Origin: JBAZJI01 sp964596325
GTDB lineage: Bacteria > Patescibacteriota > Minisyncoccia > Minisyncoccales > JAGOPM01
Reading direction: 5' to 3'
DNA: 64,000 bases
NCBI GenBank assembly: GCA_964596325.1
Contig: CAZQSQ010000004.1
Span: 1-64,000, forward strand
In this document: piece after piece, positions 38,086-46,695 of the stretch
Layout: each line of letters starts with the position of its first letter
Position numbering within the stretch: the first letter of the stretch is position 1
Position numbers and translations under genes: made by a program
The notes under the pieces: model-generated
The model's database searches: none
Told to the model about the DNA's origin: nothing
What the model saw: the letters and a program-made list of their open reading frames with translations, nothing else

Positions 38086-40584
38086 ATGCAAAATAAATTG
38101 CGTTCTTTTTTCCAAAATTTTGGCAACTTTTTTAATCGTCAAAATGCGCTTTTGGCATTTGGTTTAGTAGCCATTCTCATTTTGCCAACCCATTTCGCCC
38201 ATGCGGGCTTGCTGGATTGGATTTTGAAAGGCGTAATTGCCGCGGTTATGTGGGTTGTAGCCCAAATAGTTTTAGGCCTTTCTCAGGCCTTATTGGGAGT
38301 TTCGGCCTCCTTGATGATGACGATTGCCGACCCTTCATTTGTTTGTGTGCGCTGGGAAGGGAATCAGTGCATGAGTTCGCGCTACACCGAAATTTCCTTT
38401 GTGCGCGACGGCATTATCTTGTGCCGCGACTTAGCGGGAATATTTCTAGTTATGGCCCTTATCAGTATTGGCATCGGTGTGGCTCTTAAATTATTAGATG
38501 CCAAGCAATCACTGACCAAATTCGCCGTTTCGGCCATTTTGGTTTTTATTACCCCAATTATTACCGGCCCTATAATTGATTTTTCCAACGTCTTCATGTT
38601 TTCTTTCTTGAAAACCGGGGCCGCTTCGGGAGTCTTGGGGCAAATTCAGCTTGTTGATGCTTTTATGGATATTTTCGGCAAATCTTGGAGCCAAGATGCT
38701 TCTTTTGCCTCATTTTTCTTAACGGTAATTTCATCGCTTTTGGCGCTTTTGGCTTTTGCGCTCTTTGCCGCCTACACAATGTTTCGAATTGCCATTTTAC
38801 TTTTGAGCCGCTATGTCGCCTTATGGCTTTTAATTATGCTGGCGCCTTTGGCCTTTGCCATGCAAGCCTTGGGGCAACTGCGAGGGCAACCCTATTTCAA
38901 ATTTTTTGAACAAATGGGTCAGTATTATGAAAGATGGTGGCGAGAATTTATCGCTTGGTGTTTTACCGGTATTAATGTTGCCTTGTTCATTTATATCGCC
39001 GGCCGGGTTTCCTTGGCTTTGGCAGGGAACGAATCAAAACTATTCAGGAGTTCACCAATTGGCGGGGAGGTTTTTTACATCATTAATATTTCGGCGGATT
39101 TCGGCAATATCATTTCCATAATCATGCCCATCCTTATCCCACTCATCATTTTGCATATGGGTTATAAACTTTCTTTGGAGTGGGGAGCTTCGGGCGCCAC
39201 TGCTGTCATCGGGGCAGCTGACGGAATGGTAAATCTTGGCAAGACCGCTTTATTGGGCGCAGGTGCTGCCGCAGGCGGCGCCGTGATGGGCAAAGCCTTG
39301 GCGAGCGGAGCAGGACAAAAAGCTTTAACTGGAATACAAGGCATGACAACGGCTACGGCCAAAGATTCTAAATTCGGCAAGTGGCTCAAAAATACCAGCC
39401 TCTCGCAATCAATTAATGCCGCGGCTTCTCGCGGCCTCGAGAAGAGCGACAAAGTCATCGGCCAAAGGCAAAAAGCCGCCGACGAAAAAATTACTCGGGC
39501 CAAAAAACTCGACGAACGCATGGAGGCTCAGGGCAGGGAAGGAAAATATATGGAAAACTTGGCAACAGTGGCGCCTATGTTTGAGCCCAATTATCAGGAA
39601 AGAGCTAAACTGATTGAATTGGCCAAGAAAGGAAAAATTCCCGGACTTAAAGACGAAGAAAAACAAAAAATCCTGGCCAATAAAAGCATCGATACCAAGA
39701 CCAGAAAGGCTATGGTGGAAGCCGACCAGTTCATTCTTAATGATAAAGTCTTGGGCGAAGAATTTCTTAATGTTTATAACACCAAGGATATTAAGGATGC
39801 CGGCAGCATTGCCATGAATGAAGCCATAAACAAAGCCGGTGTCGATTTGACTGGCGGGCAAGGCGAAAAGCGCAAGAGCCTGCTTAAAGAAATTTTCAAA
39901 TCCGCCAACTTTGGCCGCAGTTACGATTCCGAGATGACCGCTCTGGGCCTTACCGATGCCCAGCAGCAAGATATCAGGGAAGCGCGCCAGAAATTCTATG
40001 ACAAAGTCAAGGAACAGGCGGTTAAAGATGCCATCGGCTCACTCAATAAAGAAAAATTGGATAATCTTAGCCATGAGGATTTGATGAAGCCGGATTTGAT
40101 TGAAAAAATTGCCAAGTATAGCAAAGACAAAGATGTTATTATGGGCGCGGCTAAGAGAGGCGGCAGTGAGTGGTTCGAGCAATACGTGCAAGCTATTCCT
40201 CCTGACAAGATTAATAAGACCATTGGAATGTTTTCGGCTGATGATTTCAAATCAATGGGAACAAGCACCTTGTCGGCTCCCGCTACTTTGCAACCCATGA
40301 TGGCCAATATCTCTAAACCTGATGCTTTTGGCTCTTACATGTCCCAATTACCCGATGATCCGCAGATAAATCAACAGATACAGCAAATCATTAATGACCC
40401 TGTTTGGCAAACCAACGCCTTGAAAAATAATAATACCGCGGGCTTTAATTGGGCCGCAACGCTTGGCGCCAGAAACAGGCAAATCAAGCTTAATGATATT
40501 CACGGAAATCCGATTGACTTTACTTCCGATACAAAAGCCGCCAAGCAGAAGATTCAAGAATTAATTAATGCTCGCGTCCCGTAA
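38086..40584 (+). CDS. VirB6/TrbL-like type IV secretion membrane protein
   Basis: 832 residues. A signal-like N-terminus (to HFAHA, near residue 43) is followed by five or more membrane helices up to about residue 370, including FLVMALISIGIGVALKLLD and LLALLAFALFAAYTMFRIAI, with a conserved-looking WWREFIAWCF loop. From about 420 the protein is soluble, charged and helical (a roughly 400-residue extension). The layout is that of VirB6/TrbL inner-membrane channel subunits with a long cytoplasmic tail, common in Patescibacteria. It is first in an eight-gene operon with PrgI- and VirB4-like genes. Confidence 0.8.
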   Translation: MQNKLRSFFQNFGNFFNRQNALLAFGLVAILILPTHFAHAGLLDWILKGVIAAVMWVVAQIVLGLSQALLGVSASLMMTIADPSFVCVRWEGNQCMSSRYTEISFVRDGIILCRDLAGIFLVMALISIGIGVALKLLDAKQSLTKFAVSAILVFITPIITGPIIDFSNVFMFSFLKTGAASGVLGQIQLVDAFMDIFGKSWSQDASFASFFLTVISSLLALLAFALFAAYTMFRIAILLLSRYVALWLLIMLAPLAFAMQALGQLRGQPYFKFFEQMGQYYERWWREFIAWCFTGINVALFIYIAGRVSLALAGNESKLFRSSPIGGEVFYIINISADFGNIISIIMPILIPLIILHMGYKLSLEWGASGATAVIGAADGMVNLGKTALLGAGAAAGGAVMGKALASGAGQKALTGIQGMTTATAKDSKFGKWLKNTSLSQSINAAASRGLEKSDKVIGQRQKAADEKITRAKKLDERMEAQGREGKYMENLATVAPMFEPNYQERAKLIELAKKGKIPGLKDEEKQKILANKSIDTKTRKAMVEADQFILNDKVLGEEFLNVYNTKDIKDAGSIAMNEAINKAGVDLTGGQGEKRKSLLKEIFKSANFGRSYDSEMTALGLTDAQQQDIREARQKFYDKVKEQAVKDAIGSLNKEKLDNLSHEDLMKPDLIEKIAKYSKDKDVIMGAAKRGGSEWFEQYVQAIPPDKINKTIGMFSADDFKSMGTSTLSAPATLQPMMANISKPDAFGSYMSQLPDDPQINQQIQQIINDPVWQTNALKNNNTAGFNWAATLGARNRQIKLNDIHGNPIDFTSDTKAAKQKIQELINARVP

Positions 40585-40588
40585 TATT

Positions 40589-41029
40589 ATGGTTAACTCT
40601 TCCGATGTTGATTTTGAAAAAATGTATAAAGCTCTGCCGCCAGACTTAAAGGAAATTTTGAATTCCTCGGAAGTCAACGATACTATAATTTCCGTTTGCG
40701 AAGGATACGGTTTTGCGGAAAAATTTGCCGAAGTTCAAAAAAATGTCGGACTGGTTTTAGCCGGAGCGCTCTCTGTGGAAGATTTCAAAAATTACATTCA
40801 GATGCTTTCCGAGCAGGGTGGGGTGGCGGCCTATAACAAAATTTATGTTGTCGCCTTTGCCCCGGTGGAGCGCTACCAAATTTTAGAGAACGGTCAAACA
40901 TTTTTTGGCAGCATGCCCGCTCCCTTACCCAAAGATACCCCCAATGAACCGCTTAAAACATCTTGGGCACCCCCGAGGCCTTCCCAAGAAGCGGGCGGAG
41001 CGGACCCTTATCGGGAAAAACCAGAATAA
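40589..41029 (+). CDS. Hypothetical protein of the secretion operon
   Basis: 146 residues from the ATG 4 bp after the VirB6-like stop; an in-frame ATG at 40568 would overlap that gene by 17 bp. It is mostly helical (FEKMYKALPPDLKEILNSSE, AEKFAEVQKNVGLVLAGALS, DFKNYIQMLSEQGGVAAYNK), with a proline-rich tail (PPRPSQEAGGADPYREKPE). No membrane segment and no family I recognise. Its fixed place between VirB6- and PrgI-like genes suggests a cytoplasmic part of the machine. Confidence 0.7.
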   Translation: MVNSSDVDFEKMYKALPPDLKEILNSSEVNDTIISVCEGYGFAEKFAEVQKNVGLVLAGALSVEDFKNYIQMLSEQGGVAAYNKIYVVAFAPVERYQILENGQTFFGSMPAPLPKDTPNEPLKTSWAPPRPSQEAGGADPYREKPE

Positions 41030-41032
41030 TTT

Positions 41033-41428
41033 ATGGATTATCCTGTACCACAAATACAACACGAAACTAAAATTGGCGGCCTAACCTTTTCACAGCTTAT
41101 TTTTGTCGGGGGAGGGGTGGCTTTAGCTTCTATATTGTATTTTATTATTCCCCAATATTCCCACATTGTTTTTCCGATTATCGCCCTAGTAACTTTAGGT
41201 TTGGCTTTTGGCAGCGTGCACGGTATGAGCATTCCGACTTTTGTAGGCAAAACCATTTCTTATTTTTTTATCGGGCACACCTATATATGGAAGAGTAAGC
41301 GCTATGAGATATTTTCCCAGCAAAACAAATTGCCCACAGAAAAAAAAGATACCGCCATGCCCGAATTGCCCAAATCGTCTATTACTAGAAGGCAAAGCAA
41401 AATTTCGGACTTAAATAAAATGATATGA
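41033..41428 (+). CDS. PrgI family protein (VirB3-like)
   Basis: 131 residues. The N-terminus MDYPVPQIQHETKIGGLTF and two adjoining membrane segments (LIFVGGGVALASILYFII and HIVFPIIALVTLGLAFGSV) with the following HTYIWKSKRYE match the PrgI family, which takes the VirB3 position in type IV systems of Gram-positive bacteria and Patescibacteria. It overlaps the next gene by 4 bp (ATGA). Confidence 0.85.
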   Translation: MDYPVPQIQHETKIGGLTFSQLIFVGGGVALASILYFIIPQYSHIVFPIIALVTLGLAFGSVHGMSIPTFVGKTISYFFIGHTYIWKSKRYEIFSQQNKLPTEKKDTAMPELPKSSITRRQSKISDLNKMI

Positions 41429-42072
41429 TTGAAAGGCCTAAAAAAAATAATACTTTAGCCGCCCAAGACTTTTTAGGGATTTTAGATATCCGCGAGAGCA
41501 CAATAATCCTAAAAGATAAAAGTCTCCGCGGGCTGCTTTATGTCACTTCCCAAAATTTCGGGCTTAAATCCAGCGAAGAACAGGACGCCATTATTTTCCA
41601 ATTTCAACAATTTCTCAATTCTTTGGATTTTCCCTGCCAAATAGTCGTGCAGTCGCGCAAGCTGAACATGCAGCGCTATTTTGATGACCTGAGGGCCTTG
41701 GAGGGGCAGCAACAAAATCCTTTGTTAAAAATCCAAATGCAGGAATACCTGAAATTTATTGAAGGCTTGGTCAAATCCGGAACGATTATGACGAAAAACT
41801 TTTTCGTCGCCGTGCCCTTTTATCTGACAGAAATATCAGGGATTTCGGTAAGCAAAAAACTTGTTAATGATTTGACTGAAGAAAATTTCCAAAGAGCTAA
41901 AAACCAGCTTTGGCAACGTTTAGAATTTGTCGCCTTGGGCCTAAAACGCTCCGGCCTGCAAGCCGCCGCCTTAAGCACTGAGGAGATAATTGATTTGCTT
42001 TGGTCACTCTATCACACTCGCGAAGCCGAACAAGGGTATTACCCAGAGCTTCCGCCAGAATTAATCAAATAA
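41425..42072 (+). CDS. VirB4 N-terminal-like (TraC-type) protein
   Basis: 215 residues, soluble. The part DKSLRGLLYVTSQNFGLKSSEEQDAIIFQFQQFLNSLDFPCQIVVQSRKLN resembles the N-terminal domain of TraC/VirB4-type ATPases, here encoded as a separate small gene before the ATPase itself. Walker motifs are absent. It probably joins PrgI and VirB4 at the membrane. It overlaps PrgI by 4 bp and lies 4 bp before virB4. Confidence 0.75.
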   Translation: MIERPKKNNTLAAQDFLGILDIRESTIILKDKSLRGLLYVTSQNFGLKSSEEQDAIIFQFQQFLNSLDFPCQIVVQSRKLNMQRYFDDLRALEGQQQNPLLKIQMQEYLKFIEGLVKSGTIMTKNFFVAVPFYLTEISGISVSKKLVNDLTEENFQRAKNQLWQRLEFVALGLKRSGLQAAALSTEEIIDLLWSLYHTREAEQGYYPELPPELIK

Positions 42073-42076
42073 CATT

Positions 42077-43876
42077 ATGGGATTGCTCGACTTCTTAAAA
42101 AAATCCAACCAGGATTCACCCCCCGTGCCACCGGGATTCGATAATTTCCAAACCGTAACCCCGATGGACATCATCGTCCCCAACGAAATCGATGTTAAAC
42201 CGACTATGTTAAGCCTGGGCGGGAGGCTTTCGCGAACTTACTTTATTTTTTCCTACCCCCGATATCTTAATGTCGGCTGGCTTTCCCAGGTGATAAATAT
42301 GGATACGGCCTTGGACATTTCCCTCTATATCCATCCCATGGATACGGCCAATACACTTAAAGAATTACGCCGCAAAGTTACGGATATTGAAGCGGAAATG
42401 ATGGATCGCGACCAAAAAGGACTTATTCGCGACCCTGGCCTGGAAACCGCTTACAAGGATTTGGAAGCCTTGCGCACTAACCTCCAAACAGGGCAGGAGA
42501 GAATATTCAATCTGGGTCTTTATATAACGGCTTATGCCGACCAAGAAGCCGAACTCAATGAAATTGAGCTGCAGTTGCGCCAAGCCTTAGAGGCCCGCCT
42601 CAGTTACATCAAGCCGGCTTATTACGAACAAAAAGAGGGCTTCATTTCTACTTCTCCATATTGCTGGGATTTGCTGGTTAAACACAGCCCCATGAACACC
42701 CAAACTTTAGCCACGAGTTTTCCCTTTATCTCCTTTGATTTAAGTTCCAACGAGGGTATCTTATACGGCATCAATAAACACAATAATTCCTTGGTGCTTT
42801 TTGACCGCTTCGGCCTGCAAAATGCCAACGAGGTTATTTTTGCCACAGCTGGTTCAGGAAAATCATATTTTGCCAAATTAGAAATTCTACGCCACTTGAT
42901 GTTTGGTGTCGATATTATCGTTATTGATCCGGAAAACGAATATAAATTCCTCTCTGAAGCGGTTGGCGGATCATTCTTTAATATCTCCTTATCGTCACAG
43001 GATCACGTTAATCCATTCGATATCTCTTGGAGCAACCCCGACGAAAACCCCGAGGATGTTTTACGCAGCAGTATTATCAGCTTGGTCGGGCTTTTTCGGA
43101 TTATGTTGGGAGGCTTGACTCCTGAAGAAGATTCTATTATCGACCAAGCCATAACCGAAACTTACGCCGCCAAAGATATCACCACTAAAAGCGATCCGAC
43201 TCTCTGGGCGGAAAATGTGCCCACGATGAGCGATTTCGAATCAGTTCTGGAGAATATGCAGGGAGCCGAGCACCTTTTGGCCAAAATCAGAAAATATACC
43301 CAAGGAACTTTCGCCCAATTCTTTAACCAAAAAACCAATATTACCCTTGATAATAATCTGGTGGTTTTTGGTATCCGTGATATGGAAGATTCGTTGCGCC
43401 CCATCGCCATCTATATGGTGATGAAATACGTTTGGAATATGGTACGCAGCTCGCTTAAAAAAAGAATTTTGGTTATTGATGAGGCTTGGTGGCTAATGCA
43501 AAACGAAGATTCGGCCTCTTTCTTATTTGGCATCGTCAAGCGCGCGCGCAAATATTGGCTAGGGGTTTCCACTATCACCCAAGACGTTGAAGACTTTATG
43601 AAATCGGAATATGGCAAGCCGGTAGTTACTAATTCTTCAATTGTTTTTTTGATGAAGCAATCCAGCGCCACTATTGAAACTGTTCAACAAACTTTTAACC
43701 TGACAGATGGAGAAAAAATGCTCCTCTTGGAATCTCCGGTAGGAGAGGGGATATTCTTTGCAGGGCAAAAACACGTTGTTATGAGAGCAATGGCCTCTTA
43801 TGCTGAGAACCAATTCATCACCACTAGTCCCGATGAGGTTAAAAAAATCATTGCGGCCAAAAAATTTGGGGGATGA
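42077..43876 (+). CDS. virB4: VirB4-like type IV secretion ATPase
   Basis: 599 residues. Walker A TAGSGKS (Lys262) and Walker B ILVIDEAWWLM (Asp468, Glu469) lie in a VirB4/TraC-type ATPase domain, with the typical EGILYGINKHNNSLVLFDRF before Walker A and the GVSTITQDVEDFM and IETVQQTFNLTDGEK segments after. It powers substrate transfer or pilus assembly. The N-terminal domain is partly split off into the preceding gene. It overlaps the next gene by 4 bp. Confidence 0.93.
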   Translation: MGLLDFLKKSNQDSPPVPPGFDNFQTVTPMDIIVPNEIDVKPTMLSLGGRLSRTYFIFSYPRYLNVGWLSQVINMDTALDISLYIHPMDTANTLKELRRKVTDIEAEMMDRDQKGLIRDPGLETAYKDLEALRTNLQTGQERIFNLGLYITAYADQEAELNEIELQLRQALEARLSYIKPAYYEQKEGFISTSPYCWDLLVKHSPMNTQTLATSFPFISFDLSSNEGILYGINKHNNSLVLFDRFGLQNANEVIFATAGSGKSYFAKLEILRHLMFGVDIIVIDPENEYKFLSEAVGGSFFNISLSSQDHVNPFDISWSNPDENPEDVLRSSIISLVGLFRIMLGGLTPEEDSIIDQAITETYAAKDITTKSDPTLWAENVPTMSDFESVLENMQGAEHLLAKIRKYTQGTFAQFFNQKTNITLDNNLVVFGIRDMEDSLRPIAIYMVMKYVWNMVRSSLKKRILVIDEAWWLMQNEDSASFLFGIVKRARKYWLGVSTITQDVEDFMKSEYGKPVVTNSSIVFLMKQSSATIETVQQTFNLTDGEKMLLLESPVGEGIFFAGQKHVVMRAMASYAENQFITTSPDEVKKIIAAKKFGG

Positions 43877-45807
43877 AAAATCCAATAATCAAAAAACTGT
43901 TTTGGCTTTCTTGGCTAGCCGCTTTGGCGGTTATTCTTTTTCCTTGTGCGACCTTTGCCCAAGTTAAAGCAGTACCCACACCAGTCACACCGAGCAATGA
44001 AGGTATAGTTACCCCGGTTAAACCGAACAATGACTTTCGAAATTGGTGCCAAGTAAATTATCCGAATTTTAACTGCAATAGCGTTCCGGATTTGGGCCAA
44101 TATATCGCTTATTTGTATCGCTTGGCCGTTTATGCCGCCGCCATAATTGTAATTTTTATAATCGTCCGGGAAGGCTTTGCTTATTTTTTAGCCTCGGGCA
44201 ATCCCGGCAAGTCCAATGAAGCCAAAGGGAAAATTTATTCGGCTTTTTTGGGTTTGATTATCCTTTTGGCCGGTTCGTTGATCTTAAGCACCATCAGCCC
44301 GAACCTAAACTCCCTGGACTTAAATTTGAAGCCCTTGGTTTACAGTTTTAAGGCCCTACAGGGCAAAGAGCGCACTGTTACCACCCGCTATCTAGCTATC
44401 CCACTGGGGGAAATAATCACTGAAGCTTCTTTTAGTGAAAATTTCATGAAATCCATTGTCGGGACGGCTGACCAGGCAGAGAAGCTGAAAAAAAATAATA
44501 AAGAAATCCAAGCGCTGGTTGAAGAATTTTATAGCACGATGCAGGTCTGCACCTGCGGACAGTCACGCTGTTTGGATAATGTTTCTCCTTGCAGTAATGC
44601 CATTTGCACTACCGGGTCTTGCGACAAAGAAAAGCTCGCTGCGCTAAAAAGCCAAATCACGGAAAAAATTTCCACTCAAAGAGAAAATATCGCCACCGTC
44701 CGCTCGGAAATGAGAAAACAAGGCAAGGGATTTGAAACACCTAAAAGCTCGCTGCGCCAATTAAGCGCGGTTAATACCTTGCTTAATTTGACCGACGGGA
44801 TAAATGTTATCGGTTATTATGATTTTTTATCTTTGCGTGAAGATGCGGGCAAAAATATAATCATTGAATACGACACCAATCCTTTCCCGGAGTGGAAGCC
44901 GCTTTTCGACAGAAAAACTTTTGATCCGACTGTTTTTTATATCAATAAAGAAGAAGCTGAACTCGCAATCATTCAAGCCCAACATTCTATGAAAAATATG
45001 AATGTTGACCCCATTACTGATGCAGAACGCTACAGCCATGGAGCCGCTAGCGGCACAAAAGACCCCAACTTCGACCCGGGAGATGATAGCGATCAGCCTT
45101 TGCCTGAACCGCCTAGCGATACTAATAAATTACCCAGAAACTATCCTATGTGGTACCAGGGCGATGGAGCTTGGGGGAATTGCCTGCGCGGCATAGGCGG
45201 CTCGGCGCCTTTATGGAAAAGTGGCTGCGCCGACACTTCTTTGTCTATGGCTATCGGTTATTGGTATAAATACAACGCTATCACCCGCCGCAGTTGGCTC
45301 TCTTACATCCGCAAGAACCCTCCGTCTTCTAATATGGATACGGCTGGGGGGTCTTGCTTACGCCCAGAAGGTGACGCTCCAGACCCTTATCGGGTGCTTT
45401 ATTATATGAATTACTACGGGGGCAACCTCTCTGATGGAACTTGGGATGAAGAGGCTTTGGGAAATTGGCTGGAGAAAATCAATCTGACTTTACAGCCGCT
45501 CTATAGAAAGTCTTTTGATGCAATCGCGCACCAGTCTAATGATTTGGGTAAAAGCGTTTTATTGTTTTGCGATCATTTTGGTTTAGGGCGTTCATATCGC
45601 GCCAGTAAAACCCGCTGCTCTTGGGAAGGGGATTTTGCCTGCAACCACTACGTTTTAGTGACAAAAGTCGAGGGAGATAAAATGTACATCAATGACCCGG
45701 GTTTTGGGGAACCTTACCTCACAAGGGGAGAATTCTCTTATTTTTCTTGCGGCGAGGTAGTAAATGAAGATATGTCTTTTGCAGTTTATCCAATAAAATG
45801 GAAATAA
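43873..45807 (+). CDS. Pilin-like membrane domain fused to a C39-type peptidase domain
   Basis: 644 residues. A signal peptide (to about residue 29) is followed by a TrbC/VirB2-like pair of membrane segments (AAIIVIFIIVREGFAYFLA and FLGLIILLAGSLILSTI, about residues 87-140) and a Cys-containing helical region. The last 220 residues form a papain-like C39 domain: MWYQGDGAWGN with the oxyanion Gln, GCADTSLSMAIGYW with Cys452, CNHYVLVTKV with His592 and YINDPG (Asn607/Asp608). The triad looks complete. Such a domain outside the membrane could cut peptide bonds in the wall or process a partner. It overlaps virB4 by 4 bp and the next gene by 10 bp. Confidence 0.85.
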   Translation: MKNPIIKKLFWLSWLAALAVILFPCATFAQVKAVPTPVTPSNEGIVTPVKPNNDFRNWCQVNYPNFNCNSVPDLGQYIAYLYRLAVYAAAIIVIFIIVREGFAYFLASGNPGKSNEAKGKIYSAFLGLIILLAGSLILSTISPNLNSLDLNLKPLVYSFKALQGKERTVTTRYLAIPLGEIITEASFSENFMKSIVGTADQAEKLKKNNKEIQALVEEFYSTMQVCTCGQSRCLDNVSPCSNAICTTGSCDKEKLAALKSQITEKISTQRENIATVRSEMRKQGKGFETPKSSLRQLSAVNTLLNLTDGINVIGYYDFLSLREDAGKNIIIEYDTNPFPEWKPLFDRKTFDPTVFYINKEEAELAIIQAQHSMKNMNVDPITDAERYSHGAASGTKDPNFDPGDDSDQPLPEPPSDTNKLPRNYPMWYQGDGAWGNCLRGIGGSAPLWKSGCADTSLSMAIGYWYKYNAITRRSWLSYIRKNPPSSNMDTAGGSCLRPEGDAPDPYRVLYYMNYYGGNLSDGTWDEEALGNWLEKINLTLQPLYRKSFDAIAHQSNDLGKSVLLFCDHFGLGRSYRASKTRCSWEGDFACNHYVLVTKVEGDKMYINDPGFGEPYLTRGEFSYFSCGEVVNEDMSFAVYPIKWK

Positions 45808-46691
45808 AAATCCGCCAATTTATATTCTTCCTATTATTGATTTCACCCCTGCACATTTGTGGAGCGGCAGTTTCCGCCACTCCAGCGCCCGATGTCTCAA
45901 CGATTGTGGAATACACTTCAAGCGGAAACCAAAACGAAGCTTATTTGCGCGATGCGATCCCGATCGGAGATGCTTTTTTTCATGCAATAAGGTTTTTAAC
46001 CGATATTAGTAATGAAATTGGCGGCATGACCGACGATTCGGAGGATTATCTTAATTCTGTCCAAAATTTTCTTAAACTCTCTGATTCTTGCAACCCCTCT
46101 TCGTGTAAAGCCCGCTGCGAATTTGATTGCCCCTCGGGTGCCAACGGCCCGCAGGATTGTTATTGCAAGCCTCTGCCGCCCGAGCCTAAAACCATGTGCA
46201 ATATGGAGGCAGCCGACGAAAACTATAAGCTTCTGACGGAAAAATTTGAAGCCGCTACTCGCAGCAGCCAAAACTATCTGGACCTTATCGAAAAGGCTAA
46301 GCCGCCCACCGACGATATTGAGAGGGTTAGCGGCGCCAGCTTAAGAGATATAATTATTGCCAGCCGCTCAATAGACCCTTATCGAGCATTTTACCAAAGC
46401 TATAACCAAATATTCCGAGGTAAAATTAATACCAGTTTGCCAGTAGTTTATCCGTCAAATTATGTTGTGGAAATGGAATATATAAAAAGAAAACTTGATC
46501 TTTCCCGGTTGGGATTTTTGCGCTGTAATACCCCCACTTCCAAAGAAGAAGATGTGATAGCTATCGGGGAAGGGGATATGGAATATAAGGGCCCTCTCCG
46601 GATAGATTTTATTCTACAAAATTATGGAACACTCCCCGATGAGCCCACCAACCATTTAGATTATTTTTGTTATTCTTATCAAAATATTTAA
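45798..46691 (+). CDS. Secreted Cys-rich protein of the secretion operon
   Basis: 297 residues with a signal peptide (FFLLLISPLHICGAAVSA, to about residue 27). A central Cys cluster (CNPSSCKARCEFDCPSG, then CYCKPL and TMCNM) suggests several disulphides outside the membrane. The flanks are helical. No second membrane segment. The family is not recognised, but secreted Cys-rich proteins next to VirB2-like proteins recur in these operons. It overlaps the previous gene by 10 bp and is 4 bp from the next. Confidence 0.7.
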   Translation: MEIKIRQFIFFLLLISPLHICGAAVSATPAPDVSTIVEYTSSGNQNEAYLRDAIPIGDAFFHAIRFLTDISNEIGGMTDDSEDYLNSVQNFLKLSDSCNPSSCKARCEFDCPSGANGPQDCYCKPLPPEPKTMCNMEAADENYKLLTEKFEAATRSSQNYLDLIEKAKPPTDDIERVSGASLRDIIIASRSIDPYRAFYQSYNQIFRGKINTSLPVVYPSNYVVEMEYIKRKLDLSRLGFLRCNTPTSKEEDVIAIGEGDMEYKGPLRIDFILQNYGTLPDEPTNHLDYFCYSYQNI

Positions 46692-46695
46692 TCTT

